The translations under genes were made by a program, and so were the position numbers. Below are positions 10,760 to 21,920 of a stretch of 64,000 nt of DNA, in pieces. The notes beneath the pieces were generated by a model. The model ran no database searches. It saw nothing but the letters and a program-made list of their open reading frames with translations, and was not told where the DNA came from. The DNA comes from Sorghum bicolor (taxonomy: Eukaryota > Streptophyta > Magnoliopsida > Poales > Poaceae): NCBI RefSeq assembly GCF_000003195.3, contig NC_012873.2, positions 5,851,894-5,915,893 of the forward strand, written 5' to 3'. The first letter of the stretch is position 1. Each line of letters opens with the position of its first letter.

Positions 10760-10823
10760 ATAGGTTCATAGAATGCTTATACATTCCTTCTGTGTACTGC
10801 TCGATCATCTGTTGCTCCCAAAC
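10760..10823 (-). other. Probable 3'-UTR exon of MED11
   Basis: The MED11 stop at 11585-11587 is followed on the minus strand by a strong donor, GTAAGT (11566-11561), inside the 3' untranslated region. A good acceptor, TTACTTTCAG, ends at 10824. The sequence after it (GTTTGGGAGCAACAGATG onward) is non-AT-rich, unlike the intron. I infer a spliced 3' UTR. The downstream end of the exon is not known. Confidence 0.4.
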
Positions 10824-10944
10824 CTGAAAGTAATCAACAGAGTATGAGTAATTCAACTCAGAGGAAACCTGATCCACATTTAGAAGGTAGACAATTCATA
10901 AAGGATGAGTACCAGAAAAGATTATTGTAGAATCTTAATGCGGC

Positions 10945-10949
<5 letters not shown>

Positions 10950-10985
<36 letters not shown>
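10950..10985. repeat. (GA)n microsatellite
   Basis: An uninterrupted GA dinucleotide run of about 17 units, within the inferred MED11 3'-UTR intron. Confidence 0.95.
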
Positions 10986-10988
<3 letters not shown>

Positions 10989-11220
10989 ATGGCCCTTGTG
11001 GGCATATGGAAGCATTATAAGAGCTAGCCATATAACAAGCGATATCAGCAGTGTATTTAAATACAAATATCCGGTGTGAACATTATCCTCTCAAACAACA
11101 GAATTACACATTGAGAATGAGAAGATGAAAGCTTGAAGTTTAAACATCAAGACACAAATGGAAGGAACTTCTGCAAGCAAATTTACAACCCAAAATAGAA
11201 ATCCCTGTAAACATGTACCA

Positions 11221-11367
11221 CCCTCTGTTCCAAATTATAGGTCTTTTTGGCTTTTCTAGGTGCATAGCTTTTGCTATGCACCTAGATATACAATATGTCT
11301 AGATACATAATAAAAGTTGTGTATCTAGAAAAGCCAAAACAATCTCTAATTTGGAACGGATTGAGTA
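11221..11367. mobile_element. Stowaway-like MITE
   Basis: The left end CCCTCTGTTCCAAATTATAG and the right end CTAATTTGGAACGGATTGAG are inverted repeats typical of Stowaway. A central palindrome TGCATAGCTTTTGCTATGCA forms the hairpin tip. It lies in the inferred MED11 3'-UTR intron. Confidence 0.75.
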
Positions 11368-11584
11368 ATATATAACGCAACAGAAGTCATGTAGTGTATA
11401 ATAGTTGCATTGCAAGTACCAAGAAATTGAAAAGAGCTAATTCACCAACTCTACCACTGCAGCAAAGTATTGACAAAAACACCTGATTGAGCGGATACTA
11501 TCATCATAGACTATCCTATTCGCTCAGCAGGCTACACTTTTTATTAGAAAAAAAGGGTACACTTACTACTGTGTAGCCAGCTCG

Positions 11585-12300
11585 CTAAACATCATCCATG
11601 CTCTGTTCAAGGTTCTGTTGCATGGTATCCAACTTCTCAATTACATACTCCAGCTTCTTGCAGCATATCTCATTAGCAATCCTTGCATTATAATCACACT
11701 TTTCAAATGGACGATATTCACAAGCACTTTTGATTTCCTCACGCAACGTTGTTTGAATTTCCTATGCCAACCAAAACATAATTAAGCAGTGAGTTATCAT
11801 GAATGATTGGTGGCATGTATACTGCGTTAAATAAAAAACAATTGATGAGCAAATGCATATATTTACATAGTCAATTTGATGGAAACAGAGTAAAATTGAC
11901 CAGAGCAAAAATTTTGTATACAGAATCTTAAAACAGCTCTTGATTTTCCAACAGTCTCTCTAGCATGAGATTAGCAAGGATCGAGGGGCATAACGGGTAA
12001 CAACAGGAACGCGCAGCCTAAAGATCTGAGGGCAGGCAGTGGACTGGTTACCTTCATAGCGATCATGAACTCGCGGCAGTGCGCGGCGACTGCATCGTTG
12101 CGAGGGCCCTGAGAGTTCCCCAGCTCCTCCATCACCGCTCCCGCAAGCTCCAGCACCCGCACTATCCGCTGCACACGCACAACAAACATCCAGCCAGCGT
12201 AAGGAACCGAAATGACAACCACCGAGATCGGGGTGCGGACCGTTACCTTCTCGACGAGTTGAAGGCGCTGCAGGGAGCTGCTCTGGCTCTGGGGAATCAT
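11585..12300 (-). CDS. MED11: Mediator of RNA polymerase II transcription subunit 11
   Basis: Three minus-strand exons (12300-12247, 12168-12052, 11761-11585) join in frame with GT-AG introns to give 115 residues. Exon 1 encodes MIPQSQSSSLQRLQLVEK; exon 2 starts RIVRVLELAGAVMEELGN; exon 3 has the signature EIKSACEYRPFEKCDYNARI and ends with a helix, KLEYVIEKLDTMQQ. This matches plant MED11 over its whole length of about 115 residues, including the internal HCREFM and NEICCKKLEYV blocks. MED11 pairs with MED22 as a helical bundle in the Mediator head module and helps assemble the pre-initiation complex in the nucleus. The start is fixed because the first ATG opens the conserved N-terminal helix. 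Nothing looks broken. The 3' UTR probably contains an intron. Confidence 0.93.
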
Positions 12301-12556
12301 CTTCACCGGCGACGAGGAGGAGAGGCGGCGGAGAAAGGGGTCGGTGGCGCGACGCTGCCGGCTGCCAGGGTTCACCGTTCCCGATTGCGGCCGGCGTTCT
12401 CTCTCTCTCTGTCGGAGGAATCGGCGAGGAGTGGGAAAGGCCGGATGGGCCGTCGGATGTGGCCTGTGGGCTGGCTTGTGGACTCTGGTCTGCTTTGCGT
12501 TTGGAGTCAAATACTCACTCCATTCTAAATTACTTTCATCCCAACCTCAACTGAAC

Positions 12557-12803
12557 TACTCCCTCAGTCCACAAATAAATGTGTATATATTCTTTTATTT
12601 AAGCTTGACTAAAAATATATTATATAATATTAATTTTGTATCCATAAATAAATATATTTATTATGAAAGTATATTTCATACTCAAACTAATGATACATAT
12701 TACATATAATAAATATTAGTATATTTTTGTATATATTTAGTCAAACTTAAAAATGTTTGACTCCTCGTTGAACGAGACATGTATTTATTATGGACAGAGG
12801 TAG
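12557..12803. mobile_element. Stowaway-like MITE upstream of MED11
   Basis: ACTCCCTCAGTCCACAAATA at the left and TATTATGGACAGAGGTAGTA at the right are inverted repeats with TA at each border, typical of Stowaway. It ends about 250 bp from the MED11 start codon, so it occupies the distal promoter. Confidence 0.72.
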
Positions 12804-13879
12804 TATTCTCAAAGTTCTGATGTTTTGACTTTTGAAAAAAAGGTCCATTTTATCTCCATGAACTATCCTTAAAGTTTAGTTTTTCTCCTAAACTCGAAAC
12901 TAAGTAAACCATCTCCCTTAACTTTTTAAAACCATTCATTTTATCTCTATAACCCAGTTATAGGTCATTTTTAAAGGTGGTTTTGTCTTTTTTTTAATTT
13001 TGATTAAATATTTAAAAACATCATAGTAAACCATTGAAAATTCATAAAATAAAAAAAATTTAATTTTGTTGAACTTCGGGTAGATCTACACAATAAATAT
13101 ATAATATAATTCACTTTACTATAATTTTTTGTAGCTTTAAATCTATGTTTTTCTCTAATTAATTTATAGTGGTCCAATTGTGGTGAATTTTTTGTAGTGG
13201 TCTAATTATTGTATGCTCTAAATGTAGTAGAAATTTCATACTCGTTTCTATGTTTACACACTTTTAACTATTTAAAAACAATTTAACAAACATAAAACTA
13301 AATAAATCTATAACTCAATTATGCATGATCCATTAAATTTTTACTACAGCCAGCCAGCCGAATACTGAACTAGGCTCTTCGCCCTCCTTGGCCCGGTGAA
13401 AATTTGCAAGGCCCAATGATTACCAAGGCCTCCAGGCTTAGAACTCAGAAGCCAGCCTGCAGCCAGCAGAACCAGGCCAAGAAGCCAGCCAGCCGCCAGC
13501 AGCCAGCAGCCCTACACTCGTCATTTTTCAGCTTACGGCCCACCCTTGTGTAGAGCTCCGCACCTCCGTCCCTTGTTACAGGTTTTTTTTTTCTAAAAAA
13601 ATTTGCCTCCCCTGCCCCTACAATTTCTTTCACCCTTCGCCACTGCCCCTACAACGCTATCACGACTGTACACAGAACTAACTTATGTATATTGATAAAT
13701 TTCCCAATTGAATACTCAACTTATAACATGAGATTTTAAGTTAAAATGTCCTATGATATTATATTAAATTATAATAGAAATATAAGCATAGTTCAGTATC
13801 AGAGTTTTTTTTTTTTGACAAAACCATCCGACAAGCTTATTCCTCTGATAACAATGTGTTACATCGTTTGATAAAATTG
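12804..13879. other. AT-rich spacer with short CAGCC-rich patch
   Basis: No gene seen. 13440-13530 is rich in CAGCC/GCCAG repeats. The rest is AT-rich and may hold degraded elements I could not delimit. Confidence 0.45.
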
Positions 13880-14270
13880 GAATAATGAAACTAGGAGTGA
13901 ACCAACTCAAATATAACAATATTTAGAAACAAAAATTTATCGAAGCTAGCTCACAATGCTTGATCGTGCCCATCAAAAATCCTTCCACATGTTATAGCAT
14001 TTCTTAAAGATTGGAGCTGTTGCAGATGCCAAGAAGCCGCCATTCTTCATTATCTCGGTCCACCTCCAAACAATCTAATTGCACCATGAAATTTCCGCGT
14101 CCTATGTGATGCACCAAACTTAGGCATTTCTTCAGAGCATACGCTTCAGCCATTTGAGCATCCGAAAGGCAAAAAGCACATTGACGAAGCTATGAATCAC
14201 CCGAGCTTCCACTTTCAGCAGCAAATTTCGCATCTGTATTCACTGCAGATAGTTCAGTATGAGAGTTTAA
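13880..14270 (-). pseudogene. LINE remnant: RNase H-like (RVT_3) domain
   Basis: The minus strand reads, with one in-frame stop and small shifts, as NTDAKFAAESGSSG, then MAEAYALKKCLSLVHHIG, GNFMVQLDC and NEEWRLLGIC. This is the pattern of the RNase H-like domain found at the end of plant LINE polyproteins (D near the start, E in the AEAxAL helix, D in the SDC position). It is a decayed fragment upstream of the GDSL gene. Confidence 0.62.
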
Positions 14271-15046
14271 TAAACAGAGAAAAAATTCACAAGATTATAA
14301 TACCTAATAACATGGAAAGGGATGTCGACAGAGCCATTAAAATGTAAAAGCGGGACATATAAATGAATTGTACAAAATAGCATGAGTTGTTGTACCAACA
14401 TTATCCTCATATGAAGAGAGATATTATTACTCACCAGTAAAGAGAGATATTGAAGGAGAAAAGTCTTCCCATATGATTGTCCTCCTAGAAAATTTCTTTA
14501 CTTCCAAACTCTGTTCGTCCATACCCGTCACAAGATCTGGCCACTTCGTACAAATCTCTGCACCAACTCTGAGCCATTTTGGCAAAAACTGAATGCTCAC
14601 GTCTGCCTATTCGAGACAAGATGCCAATCAAAATCATCAGAGTTTTTCAAGAAAAGATAAAAGCAAGTCAGTGATGCAATCTTGCTAGCTAGCTGAATAG
14701 TACTATGCAGGGAAACTTGGTGTGATCTCAAGTTGGCAGCAATTCATTTCAGCGTCAAGCCATCTAGCAGGTGATCTAGCTAGCCTTGCGGTTCAGCAAG
14801 CCAACAAGACCCAAAGCGACAACTCGACGCAACAGACACATCGAACTGTGACTCGTGAGCCTCTGCTCCCTTCTCTGCACTCTGCAGTCTTGTAGTAGCT
14901 GTCGCCACAGTTCCTTCCCGCCACCTTACCAGCTCACCTCCATTTATTGCCGCAAGAAACCAGCAGCGCGCTCTCAAAAACACCACTCGCTCGCCGCCAG
15001 CTGCATCACACACACTGACACACACACACTGACACACACGCTCCCA
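14271..15046. promoter_or_regulatory. Upstream region and 5' leader of the GDSL gene
   Basis: No gene. The last 200 bases are C-rich and lead into a CACACACTGA microsatellite at about 15006-15040 just before the ATG. I could not identify a convincing TATA box. Confidence 0.4.
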
Positions 15047-18000
15047 ATGGCGCCGCCGACCTGCCGTTCCGGGGCCGAAGCGGCGCTGCTGCTGCTGCTT
15101 CTGCTGCTGACGACGACGAGCAGCGTCGCGCGGGCCGCGGCGCCGCGGGTGCCGGCGGTGATCGTGTTCGGGGACTCGACGGTGGACACGGGCAACAACA
15201 ACCAGATCCCCACCCCGCTGCGCGCCGACTTCCCGCCCTACGGCCGCGACATGCCGGGCGGGCCGCGCGCCACCGGCCGGTTCGGCAACGGGCGGCTGCC
15301 CCCGGACCTCATCTCCGAGGCGCTCGGCCTGCCGCCGCTCGTGCCGGCCTACCTTGACCGGGCCTACGGCATCGACGACTTCGCGCGCGGCGTCTGCTTC
15401 GCGTCCGCGGGCACCGGCATCGACAACGCCACCGCCGGAGTCCTGGTATGTGCCCCGCCGCTGTACGCCCCAGCCAATTATTGCTGTCCTTTGTCGATCC
15501 ATCGGCTGTGTGCGTAGTCTTCACACTTCACTACCAAGTAGAATTGTGCACGGCTCATTCGCGTCCCAAAGCAGAGAAGTGTATGGCTCGTACATACACT
15601 TGAGCTTTTTGCTGCATACACTTAGGTCATAGTCTCATAGAGTGTAGCTTGCACATTATATTTGCAAAAGAGAACAAAGGTGGTGTATGGCACACTTTTA
15701 CACATCGCGAATTGTCTCATGTATTTTTTGAAGTAAAAGAGAGTCTATCTAGCTAACAACGGGTTGTTCTAGCTCCTCCCAACAACTAGTTTTTTTTGTA
15801 AATGATTACACCGCCTAGCTATATTTGTAAATATAGCTCCAAGACAGCGGAAGTGCATGAACAACTAGCTATATCTACAATGATTTCTTTAGATACAATG
15901 ATTTCTAGTTGTATCTACAATTCCTCCCAACAACTAGCTATATCTACAATGATTTCTTTAGTATACTTTATTGGACGGAGTAGTGTAATATAAGAATAAC
16001 ATAAATATATGCCTATTTTTTTAAAAAAAACAAACATTAGAGAAATATATGTGAAATTGTTCATAAATTATTCACAAACTTCACAGGTTACTTACAAATG
16101 ACTGGTGTTCCCAATCACGACGTAGTACTTGTTCTTGCGCTGCACAACGCGGTAGTTCCGCACCAGCCACGTGGCTGCCACCCGCATTGCCCCCTTGTCC
16201 CTCGCGAGCTCAACGATGTCACCACCTCCACCTTGCATCTTGGATCTGAACTCGATCACTTACCCCCAGATGGATGTGTAGTGGCCGCAACCAATGTGAA
16301 TGTGCTAGGGTTTGACTTGGGTGGTGACGGACAGATGGCCTGGGGGCTGCTGGCAGAGGAAGGTAGTGCCGGGGGGCGGCGGCACTCGAGCACTTACGAC
16401 TAAGGGCACTCACAATACAGACTCTATCATAGAGTCTAAAGTCATTTATTACCTCGAACAATGTGGACTTAGAGTCTAAATAAGACTTGGAGTCTTATTT
16501 TTTCTACCTCTTTATTCAATAAATATGGTGCCACATCAGCAAAATATCATAAATAATATGTAATTAATTGTCTTAGACTCTATGATAGAGTCTTGTATTG
16601 TGAGTGCCCTAAGAAAGGTGGGGAGCACCTAGAGGTGGTAGTCGTGGATGATAACAAGGCCGCCATCAGGCGGGGAGAGCACCTTGCTGACGCGATCAAC
16701 GAACTGCAGGTTCACCGCGAGGAACATTCGGTGTGTACCGGCGTCGAAGTGTAGGTTGCCATATGGGCCGGTGAGAGCCGCAACAGGTAGTGGACCAACG
16801 GCCATAGGTAGTGCGTGCAGAAGTCATTGTGGTAGACGCCATCAAGCTACACGGGAGATAGGAGAAATTTTCACATGCCTTTCTTTCGGTGCTCACTCCA
16901 AAAACCCCCACTCTCCTCATGCTCCCCGCTCACCTCCTCCTCAAGGCCATGCCAAGGGCCCTCATCCTAGCCTGAGCTCTGTCCCCGATTTCGTCATTGA
17001 TTCCTCACGGCATCTCAACATTGACCACAAAAAGCAAGGTGCGACGCTTGTCAACTGACACCTGCCGTCGGCAACGGGCCGAGTGGCTGCCCTCGGACCT
17101 TATCTTCAAGGCGCTTGTGCCAGCCTACCTCGACCTAGCCTACAATATCGACGACTTCGCGTGCGGTGTCTGCTTCGCATCGACGGGCATCGACATCGAT
17201 AAATGCCACTGCCGGAGTCTTGGTAAGTGCCCCGCCGACCACCATATGTCCCCAACTGATTGTTTCTATTCTTTGGTGATCCATCAGCTGTGCGCCTAGT
17301 CTTCACACTTCACTATCAAATAGTATCGCCATCGCCATGCGCGCGTCTCTGCAGAACAGAATTGTGCGTAGCTCATTCGCGTCCGAAAGCAGAAAAGTGT
17401 GTGGCTTGTACTCCCTTTATCGTAAATTATTAGTCATTTCAAGTATCTTGGACAGTCAAAGCATCTCAAGTGCAGACACCACTACACTAGGGTGCCGCCG
17501 CGTTCAATGTGGATTCCACCGTCAGAGGAGGAGAAGGAGGATGCGGTGGAGACTTCTCCCTCTTGGCCTCTTGGGGGACATCCTCTTCAGCAGGTACACG
17601 TTGAAATCGCATGGAATCCAAGATTGGGCTGTCTAACGGGGACTCCAAGTCCTAGATCTCCTGTGGGGGTGGTTGCTCTCTTGCTCAAAGACGAAGCCTT
17701 TTTTAGATTTACTTGTAGTAGTTCATAGCTAGTAATGTAGTACTACCCTTCGTTCACAACTAAAGGAATGTTTGGAACTACTATGCTCCATAAAACAGGT
17801 GCAACTTCGCTCTAGAACTTTTAGATTTTTGTTTGAAGCTGCTCCATATATAGTGGAGTGTGTACATCGGTGCCAAATAGAACCTGTTTTAGGTTTTGTT
17901 AAGTTCACCCCAAAAACCAAAACTTTTCAAGATTCTCCGTTACATTGAATCTTGCGGCACATGCATGGAGCATTAAATATAAATATAAATAATAACTAAT

Positions 18001-19902
18001 TGCACGGTTTATCTGTAAATCAGGAAACGAATCTTTTAAACCTATTACTCTATAATTGAACAATGTTTGTCAAATAAAAACGAAAGTGCTACAATGTCAA
18101 AATCTAAAAACGTTTTCGATCTAAACAAGCCTTAGTTGACTAATTCCCTCAAATAAACAGAGAATTGAATGTGTCTTTGTCTGGGAGTTAACACATTCAA
18201 TTCCCTCCAACCTGCACCGTTTTCCCCTCTCCTATCGGTGGTCGCGTCCGGCGTCCACCTATCCTGCCGATCATAGGAGGGAACATAGGACTATGGGCTA
18301 TGACTATGACACTGCATGTTCTGCATGCTCGTGAGCGCGGCAGAGAGGCACGGCCGGGAGTCCGGGACCGCGCGCGCGGTGCCGCCAGCAGATGTGCAGT
18401 GCAGTTCCGGCGGTCGCACCACCGCACGGTCGGGTCGGTCGATGGCTCGACGCAGTGCGGCGCGGCCCTCGGTTTTGAGCTGTTTTCTCAGGCGAACCCA
18501 ACTCATGCAGCAGCTAGCATGAATGCGACCGTTGCTGATTACTCCTATGCTAGCTTCGTCGATCATGCAACCACCTGTGCCGGCCCGCATTTAGTACCAC
18601 TACCTGGATGATGTATGTTCTTGTCGAAGCAGGTCGCAGTCCACGCGAAGCTGCCATGCATGCATGTGGCACAATTTTTTTTGACAACAAATGCATGTGG
18701 CACATTGACACGCCTCACCTAATAACCGCTAGCTGTTCCTGTACTGTACTCATAAAAGTATACATATATTTTTTTAAAAAAAATATTTTTTTAAAAATAA
18801 AAGACTAAAATTATATTTTAAAAACTATAGGACTGTTTGGTTCCCCTTGCTAAATTTTAGCTAGCTAAAATTATTTTACCTACTCTTGAGTGACTAATGG
18901 AACTAAATTATTTTAACTTTTTTTAATCAATTTATTTGAAATTTTAGCTACTAAAATGAATAAAAGTTAGGTAGCTAAAATTTAACAAGGAAAATCAAAC
19001 AGTACCTGTATCGTTATCCTAAACGACATCTAAATATATACCGAGGATGAACCGCTGACCAACGGCGTTTCACTAGTCAGTGATCCCGCTGTGGAAGGAG
19101 GTGGAGTACTACGAGGAGTACCAGCGCCGTCTCCGCGCGCGCGTGGGTTCGTCCCGCGCCGCGGCCATCGTCCGCGGCGCGCTCCACGTGGTGAGCATCG
19201 GCACCAACGACTTCCTGGAGAACTACTTCCTGCCGCTGGCCACGGGGCGGTTCGCGCAGTTCACGCCGCCCGAGTTCGAGGACTTCCTCGTCGCCGGCGC
19301 GCGGCAGTTCCTGGCGCGGATCCACCGCCTCGGCGCGCGCAGGGTCACCTTCGCGGGGCTCGCCGCCATCGGCTGCCTGCCGCTCGAGCGCACCACCAAC
19401 GCGCTCCGCGGCGGCGGCTGCGTCGAGGAGTACAACGACGTGGCTAGGAGCTTCAACGCCAAGCTGCAGGCCATGGTGCGCGGCCTGAGGGACGAGTTCC
19501 CCAGGCTCAGGCTCGCATACATCTCCGTCTACGAGAACTTCCTCGACCTCATCACAAACCCGGAAAAGTTTGGTGAGCATGCATGCATGCATGCACCAAT
19601 CTCATTTCATTTGGACGTTGTAGATCAATGATTATCAATGGAAATTCCTTCACCTTCACCCTGCTTTTCACACACGTACGTCGCTATCTGAACCATGCAT
19701 GGCAGGGCTGGAGAACGTGGAGGAGGGGTGCTGCGCGACAGGTAGGTTCGAGATGGGGTTCATGTGCAACGACGACGCGCCGCTCACCTGCGACGACGCC
19801 AGCAAGTACCTTTTCTGGGACGCCTTCCACCCCACGGAGAAAGTGAACAGGCTCATGGCCAACCACACCCTCCAAGTGTGCTACCAACAAGGCGTCCTGT
19901 AA
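15047..19902 (+). CDS. GDSL esterase/lipase, three exons, secreted
   Basis: Exons 15047-15445, 19077-19572 and 19706-19902 join in frame (donors GTATGT and GTGAGC, acceptors ACTAG and GGCAG) to give 363 residues. Residues 1-30 are a Leu-rich signal peptide ending SSVARA. Block I is VFGDSTVDTGNNN with Ser44 as predicted nucleophile (GDST rather than GDSL); GRFGNGR follows. Block III is SIGTNDF (Asn177), and block V is FWDAFHPTEK (Asp337, His340). All catalytic positions are present and the length is normal for plant SGNH hydrolases, which hydrolyse lipid or cell-wall esters outside the cell; the substrate is unknown. The exon 1/2 junction regenerates the conserved VLSVIPLWKE. Intron 1 is 3.6 kb and unusually rich in inserted and duplicated material, including a decayed copy of this gene's own exon 1. 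Exons are GC-rich with no lesions. Confidence 0.92.
15446..15760 (+). repeat. Intron-1 5' segment shared with other chimeric repeat copies (copy II)
   Basis: This is the resident copy, contiguous with the intact GDSL exon 1. It aligns with 1-345, 17226-17420 and 25826-26345. It lacks the MITE inserted in the 25.9-kb copy and so shows the empty site (CATACACTTAGGTCA). Confidence 0.7.
16090..16330 (-). other. Unidentified coding-like fragment in GDSL intron 1
   Basis: On the minus strand one frame reads VIEFRSKMQGGGGDIVELAR, then VAATWLVRNYRVVQRKNKYY and VVIGNT. The composition is protein-like, with no start codon, and I do not recognise the family. It lies between copies of the GDSL/TPS repeat and may be a third captured gene piece. 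Confidence 0.35.
16404..16609. mobile_element. MITE with GGGCACTCACAATA termini (TAA target duplication)
   Basis: The termini GGGCACTCACAATACAGACT and their complement TGTATTGTGAGTGCCC are nearly perfect inverted repeats, extended inward by CTCTATCATAGAGTCTAA. TAA flanks both ends (16401-16403, 16610-16612), indicating a PIF/Harbinger-type element. A second, more diverged copy is at 56794. Confidence 0.88.
16620..16862 (-). pseudogene. Decayed TPS fragment inside GDSL intron 1 (copy II)
   Basis: The minus strand reads DGVYHNDFCTHYLWPLVHYL, then PYGNLHFDAGTHRMFLAVNL, then QFVDRVSKVLSPPDGGLVII followed by HDYHLWVL. This keeps one frame through the HDYHL motif, although residues are missing and no splice context remains. 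It covers about 80 residues of the synthase domain and is the best-preserved of the three TPS pieces in the window. Confidence 0.75.
17042..17225 (+). pseudogene. Decayed copy of the 3' end of GDSL exon 1
   Basis: The frame SDLIFKALVPAYLDLAYNID followed by DFACGVCFASTG matches the resident exon's PDLISEALGLPPLVPAYLDR AYGIDDFARGVCFASAG region, with deletions (GLPP lost) and a frame disturbance near the end. It is followed by a GTAAGT donor and intron-like sequence as in the parent. It sits inside the intron of the intact gene, so it is a partial internal duplication. Confidence 0.8.
17226..17660 (+). repeat. Intron segment and 3' segment of chimeric repeat (copy III)
   Basis: 17226-17420 repeats the intron start (CATCAGCTGTGCGCCTAGTC, CTGCAGAACAGAATTG). 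17500-17660 repeats the block containing GGAGACTTCTCCCTCTTGG and CATCCTCTTCAGCAGGTACA, also seen at 1.1 and 20.1 kb. Confidence 0.7.
17892..18131. mobile_element. GGCCTTGTTTAGTT-family MITE in GDSL intron 1
   Basis: It begins GGTTTTGTTAAGTTCACCCC and ends ATCTAAACAAGCC, with the family core CTTGCGGCACATGCATGGAG and GAAACGAATCTTTTAAACC. The ends are diverged from consensus, suggesting an older insertion. Confidence 0.8.
18830..19006. mobile_element. Tourist-like MITE in GDSL intron 1, relative of the 8162 element
   Basis: GGACTGTTTGGTTCCCCTTG at the left and CAAGGAAAATCAAACAGTACC at the right are inverted repeats. The interior CTAAATTTTAGCTAGCTAAA is shared with the 8.16-kb element. It ends 70 bp before the exon 2 acceptor. 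Confidence 0.8.
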
Positions 19903-20009
19903 CGTATAATATATAGTAGTATAGTATTCAAAGTAGCAATGGAATTATATTCAGATAGAAAAGTTGAGATCTCACAAAGATTTGTCGTGATCATAGAAAT
20001 AGGTGGAAC

Positions 20010-20345
20010 AAAATTAACGGACACCAATTCACCTGTTTGTCTTTCTTGTTTTCGGGGCCGGCGCCACTGCATCTACGGCGCGGCATTCTGTCGTCATCGT
20101 CGTCGGAGGCAGTGGAGACTTCTCCCTCCTGGCGACATCCTCTTCGGCACGTACACGTCGAAATATAGCATGGATGTCCGCCGAGGACTTAAGCCCTATT
20201 TTTTCCCAGCCAACCATGTTTTTCTTTCATAATAAATTAGCGAATGGTATTTTCAATAGGATCAAGCTCCTATCCTGTAGGGGCGGTTGCTCTTTCTTGG
20301 AGACGACCATTGTTGTTGTCGCCGGTGTGGGCTCCGACAGCACCG
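20010..20345. repeat. 3' segment of the chimeric repeat downstream of GDSL (copy IV)
   Basis: Starting about 110 bp after the GDSL stop, the blocks CACCTGTTTGTCTTTCTTGT, GGAGACTTCTCCCTCCTGG and GGGGCGGTTGCTCTTTCTT match 1.02-1.17 kb and 17.50-17.68 kb. Confidence 0.65.
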
Positions 20346-20639
20346 TATTGGGTGCCCTGACATGGATCCCCAAGCATGGAGCTCACCGAGGCCACGTGTC
20401 GGCTGCCGTGCCCGCTCATCTAGGCCGCCGCACGTCGAGGCTGTGCTATCGTTCGCTCTCCCAGGTCACCACACATGGGACGCCGCCACCCCGTCTCGCG
20501 TAGGTCGCACACAACAAAGAAGTGGATCGTCCTGATTTCTTCATTTTAGACAGATGGATCAAACCCGCATCTACCTAAAATATTCCTCTCCTAGTTTGAA
20601 CACAACCAACTAGCCTCCTAACCAAACATTCTAAAAATA

Positions 20640-21010
20640 GGGTCTGACGCACTTCAATCCATTCTAACAACCCTATCGACGAAATACGGTCGACAGTCTA
20701 CTAAGGGATATACCCACGGTACAAAATGAATAAGTGGGAACTAGATGGTGACACAGAACATAAGAGACAACAATTAAGCAAGTTCAGCCCGCTGACTTGG
20801 CGTAATACCCTACATCCCGTGTTTTTGGTAGATTGTATTGTATGATGAAGATCAACCCTAGGCTAAGCAAGAGATTCGTATCTAGCCCCCGATTAGGGGA
20901 TTCTTGCTCCTCCTTATATACCCTGAAGGCGTAGGGTTGCAAGGTCAATATCCTATTTGGTAATTCGGTAAATTCGGTAAATTCAGTTCCCCGAGGTATA
21001 GCACCAAATT
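20640..21010. mobile_element. Probable LTR fragment of a retrotransposon
   Basis: The text TAATACCCTACATCCCGTG, GATTGTATTGTATGATGAAG and CTCCTCCTTATATACCC has the look of the promoter-containing part of grass Gypsy-type LTRs. No terminal TG/CA pair, primer site or coding region could be tied to it. Confidence 0.4.
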
Positions 21011-21179
21011 TTACCTTGGTAAATTAGGTTCCTGAAAATTAGGAACCAAACAAGGTGCCGAAAAATTCGGTTTCGGTACTTTCAGTTTGGTTCTCGGTAT
21101 TTTCGGTTCGGTTCTTGGTTTTCTGTGCCTACGGTGACCGCCAATTGCTTGATATGGCTGAGCAACTACTGAAACGATG

Positions 21180-21920
21180 ATGAACCATCGCGGAAGCATC
21201 ACCTCACATTCCTGTCCTTCCAAAGTTCCCATGCTACAAGTGCAAATAGGGAGTCAGCTCCCCACCTCTTGTTGCCCATCCACCGTCTGCGCCAAGAGGT
21301 CCACCATGATAGCATGGAGTCTCCATCAATCCTTGAAGTGTCCGCGCCAAGATGTGCAAGGATGTGCCACCATACCTGAAGGAGAATGAGCAGGAAGCTA
21401 TTATGTGATCAATGGTCTCTAGGTCCTGGTCGCATAAGAAGCAGTGCTCGTTCGTGTCCAAACTGTGTATGCGCCTCATGTCTGTAGTTGGACAGCAAGC
21501 CAGAGGAAGATCTTCACCCATAGAGGTGCCCATGTACCCCAAATGCGCTTGCAAATAGAGGTACGGGGTGAGAGGCTGAATGGAACGCCATGTAGGTGGA
21601 TCGCGAAGAGTACACTCCATCCTTTGACCATCTCTAAGGTGTCCTCAACATTACTCAACAAGATGTGTCATACTCCTGGGTGTCTGGCACCGTGATCCCT
21701 CCTATACTCTTCAAAGAGGAAGGGATGAGGCCACTGTCATCATCCCAGATTTGTTGGACCCAATTTGTATTTGGGAGGGACGAGGCCACTGTCGTTGTCT
21801 GCTCGAGTCGGCGATCGACCATTTTCTGTTAGTGCCGGTGCTAGGTCCTAGATGGTATGCCCGTCCAGCCAGTGTGAAGAAAATACTTTCCCCATAAAGT
21901 ATCAACATGGAATGTAACTA
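21180..21920 (-). pseudogene. LINE remnant with zf-RVT domain
   Basis: The minus strand reads in two to three frames as WAPLWVKIFLWLAVQ, RRIHSLDTNEHCFLCDQDLE and TIDHIIASCSFS. This is the C-x2-C ... H-x-C zinc-binding domain that follows the reverse transcriptase in plant LINEs. Stops and shifts separate the pieces. No polyA tail or target duplication was identified. Confidence 0.65.

Noticed and set aside
10760..10823. Reading WEQQMIEQYTEGMYKHSMNL as a coding last exon
   Set aside because: It fits better as the spliced 3' UTR of MED11, whose own stop is conserved upstream.
14780..15502. 240-codon minus-strand frame over GDSL exon 1
   Set aside because: It is antisense to a well-supported exon, and its Arg/Gly-rich content is typical of shadow frames.
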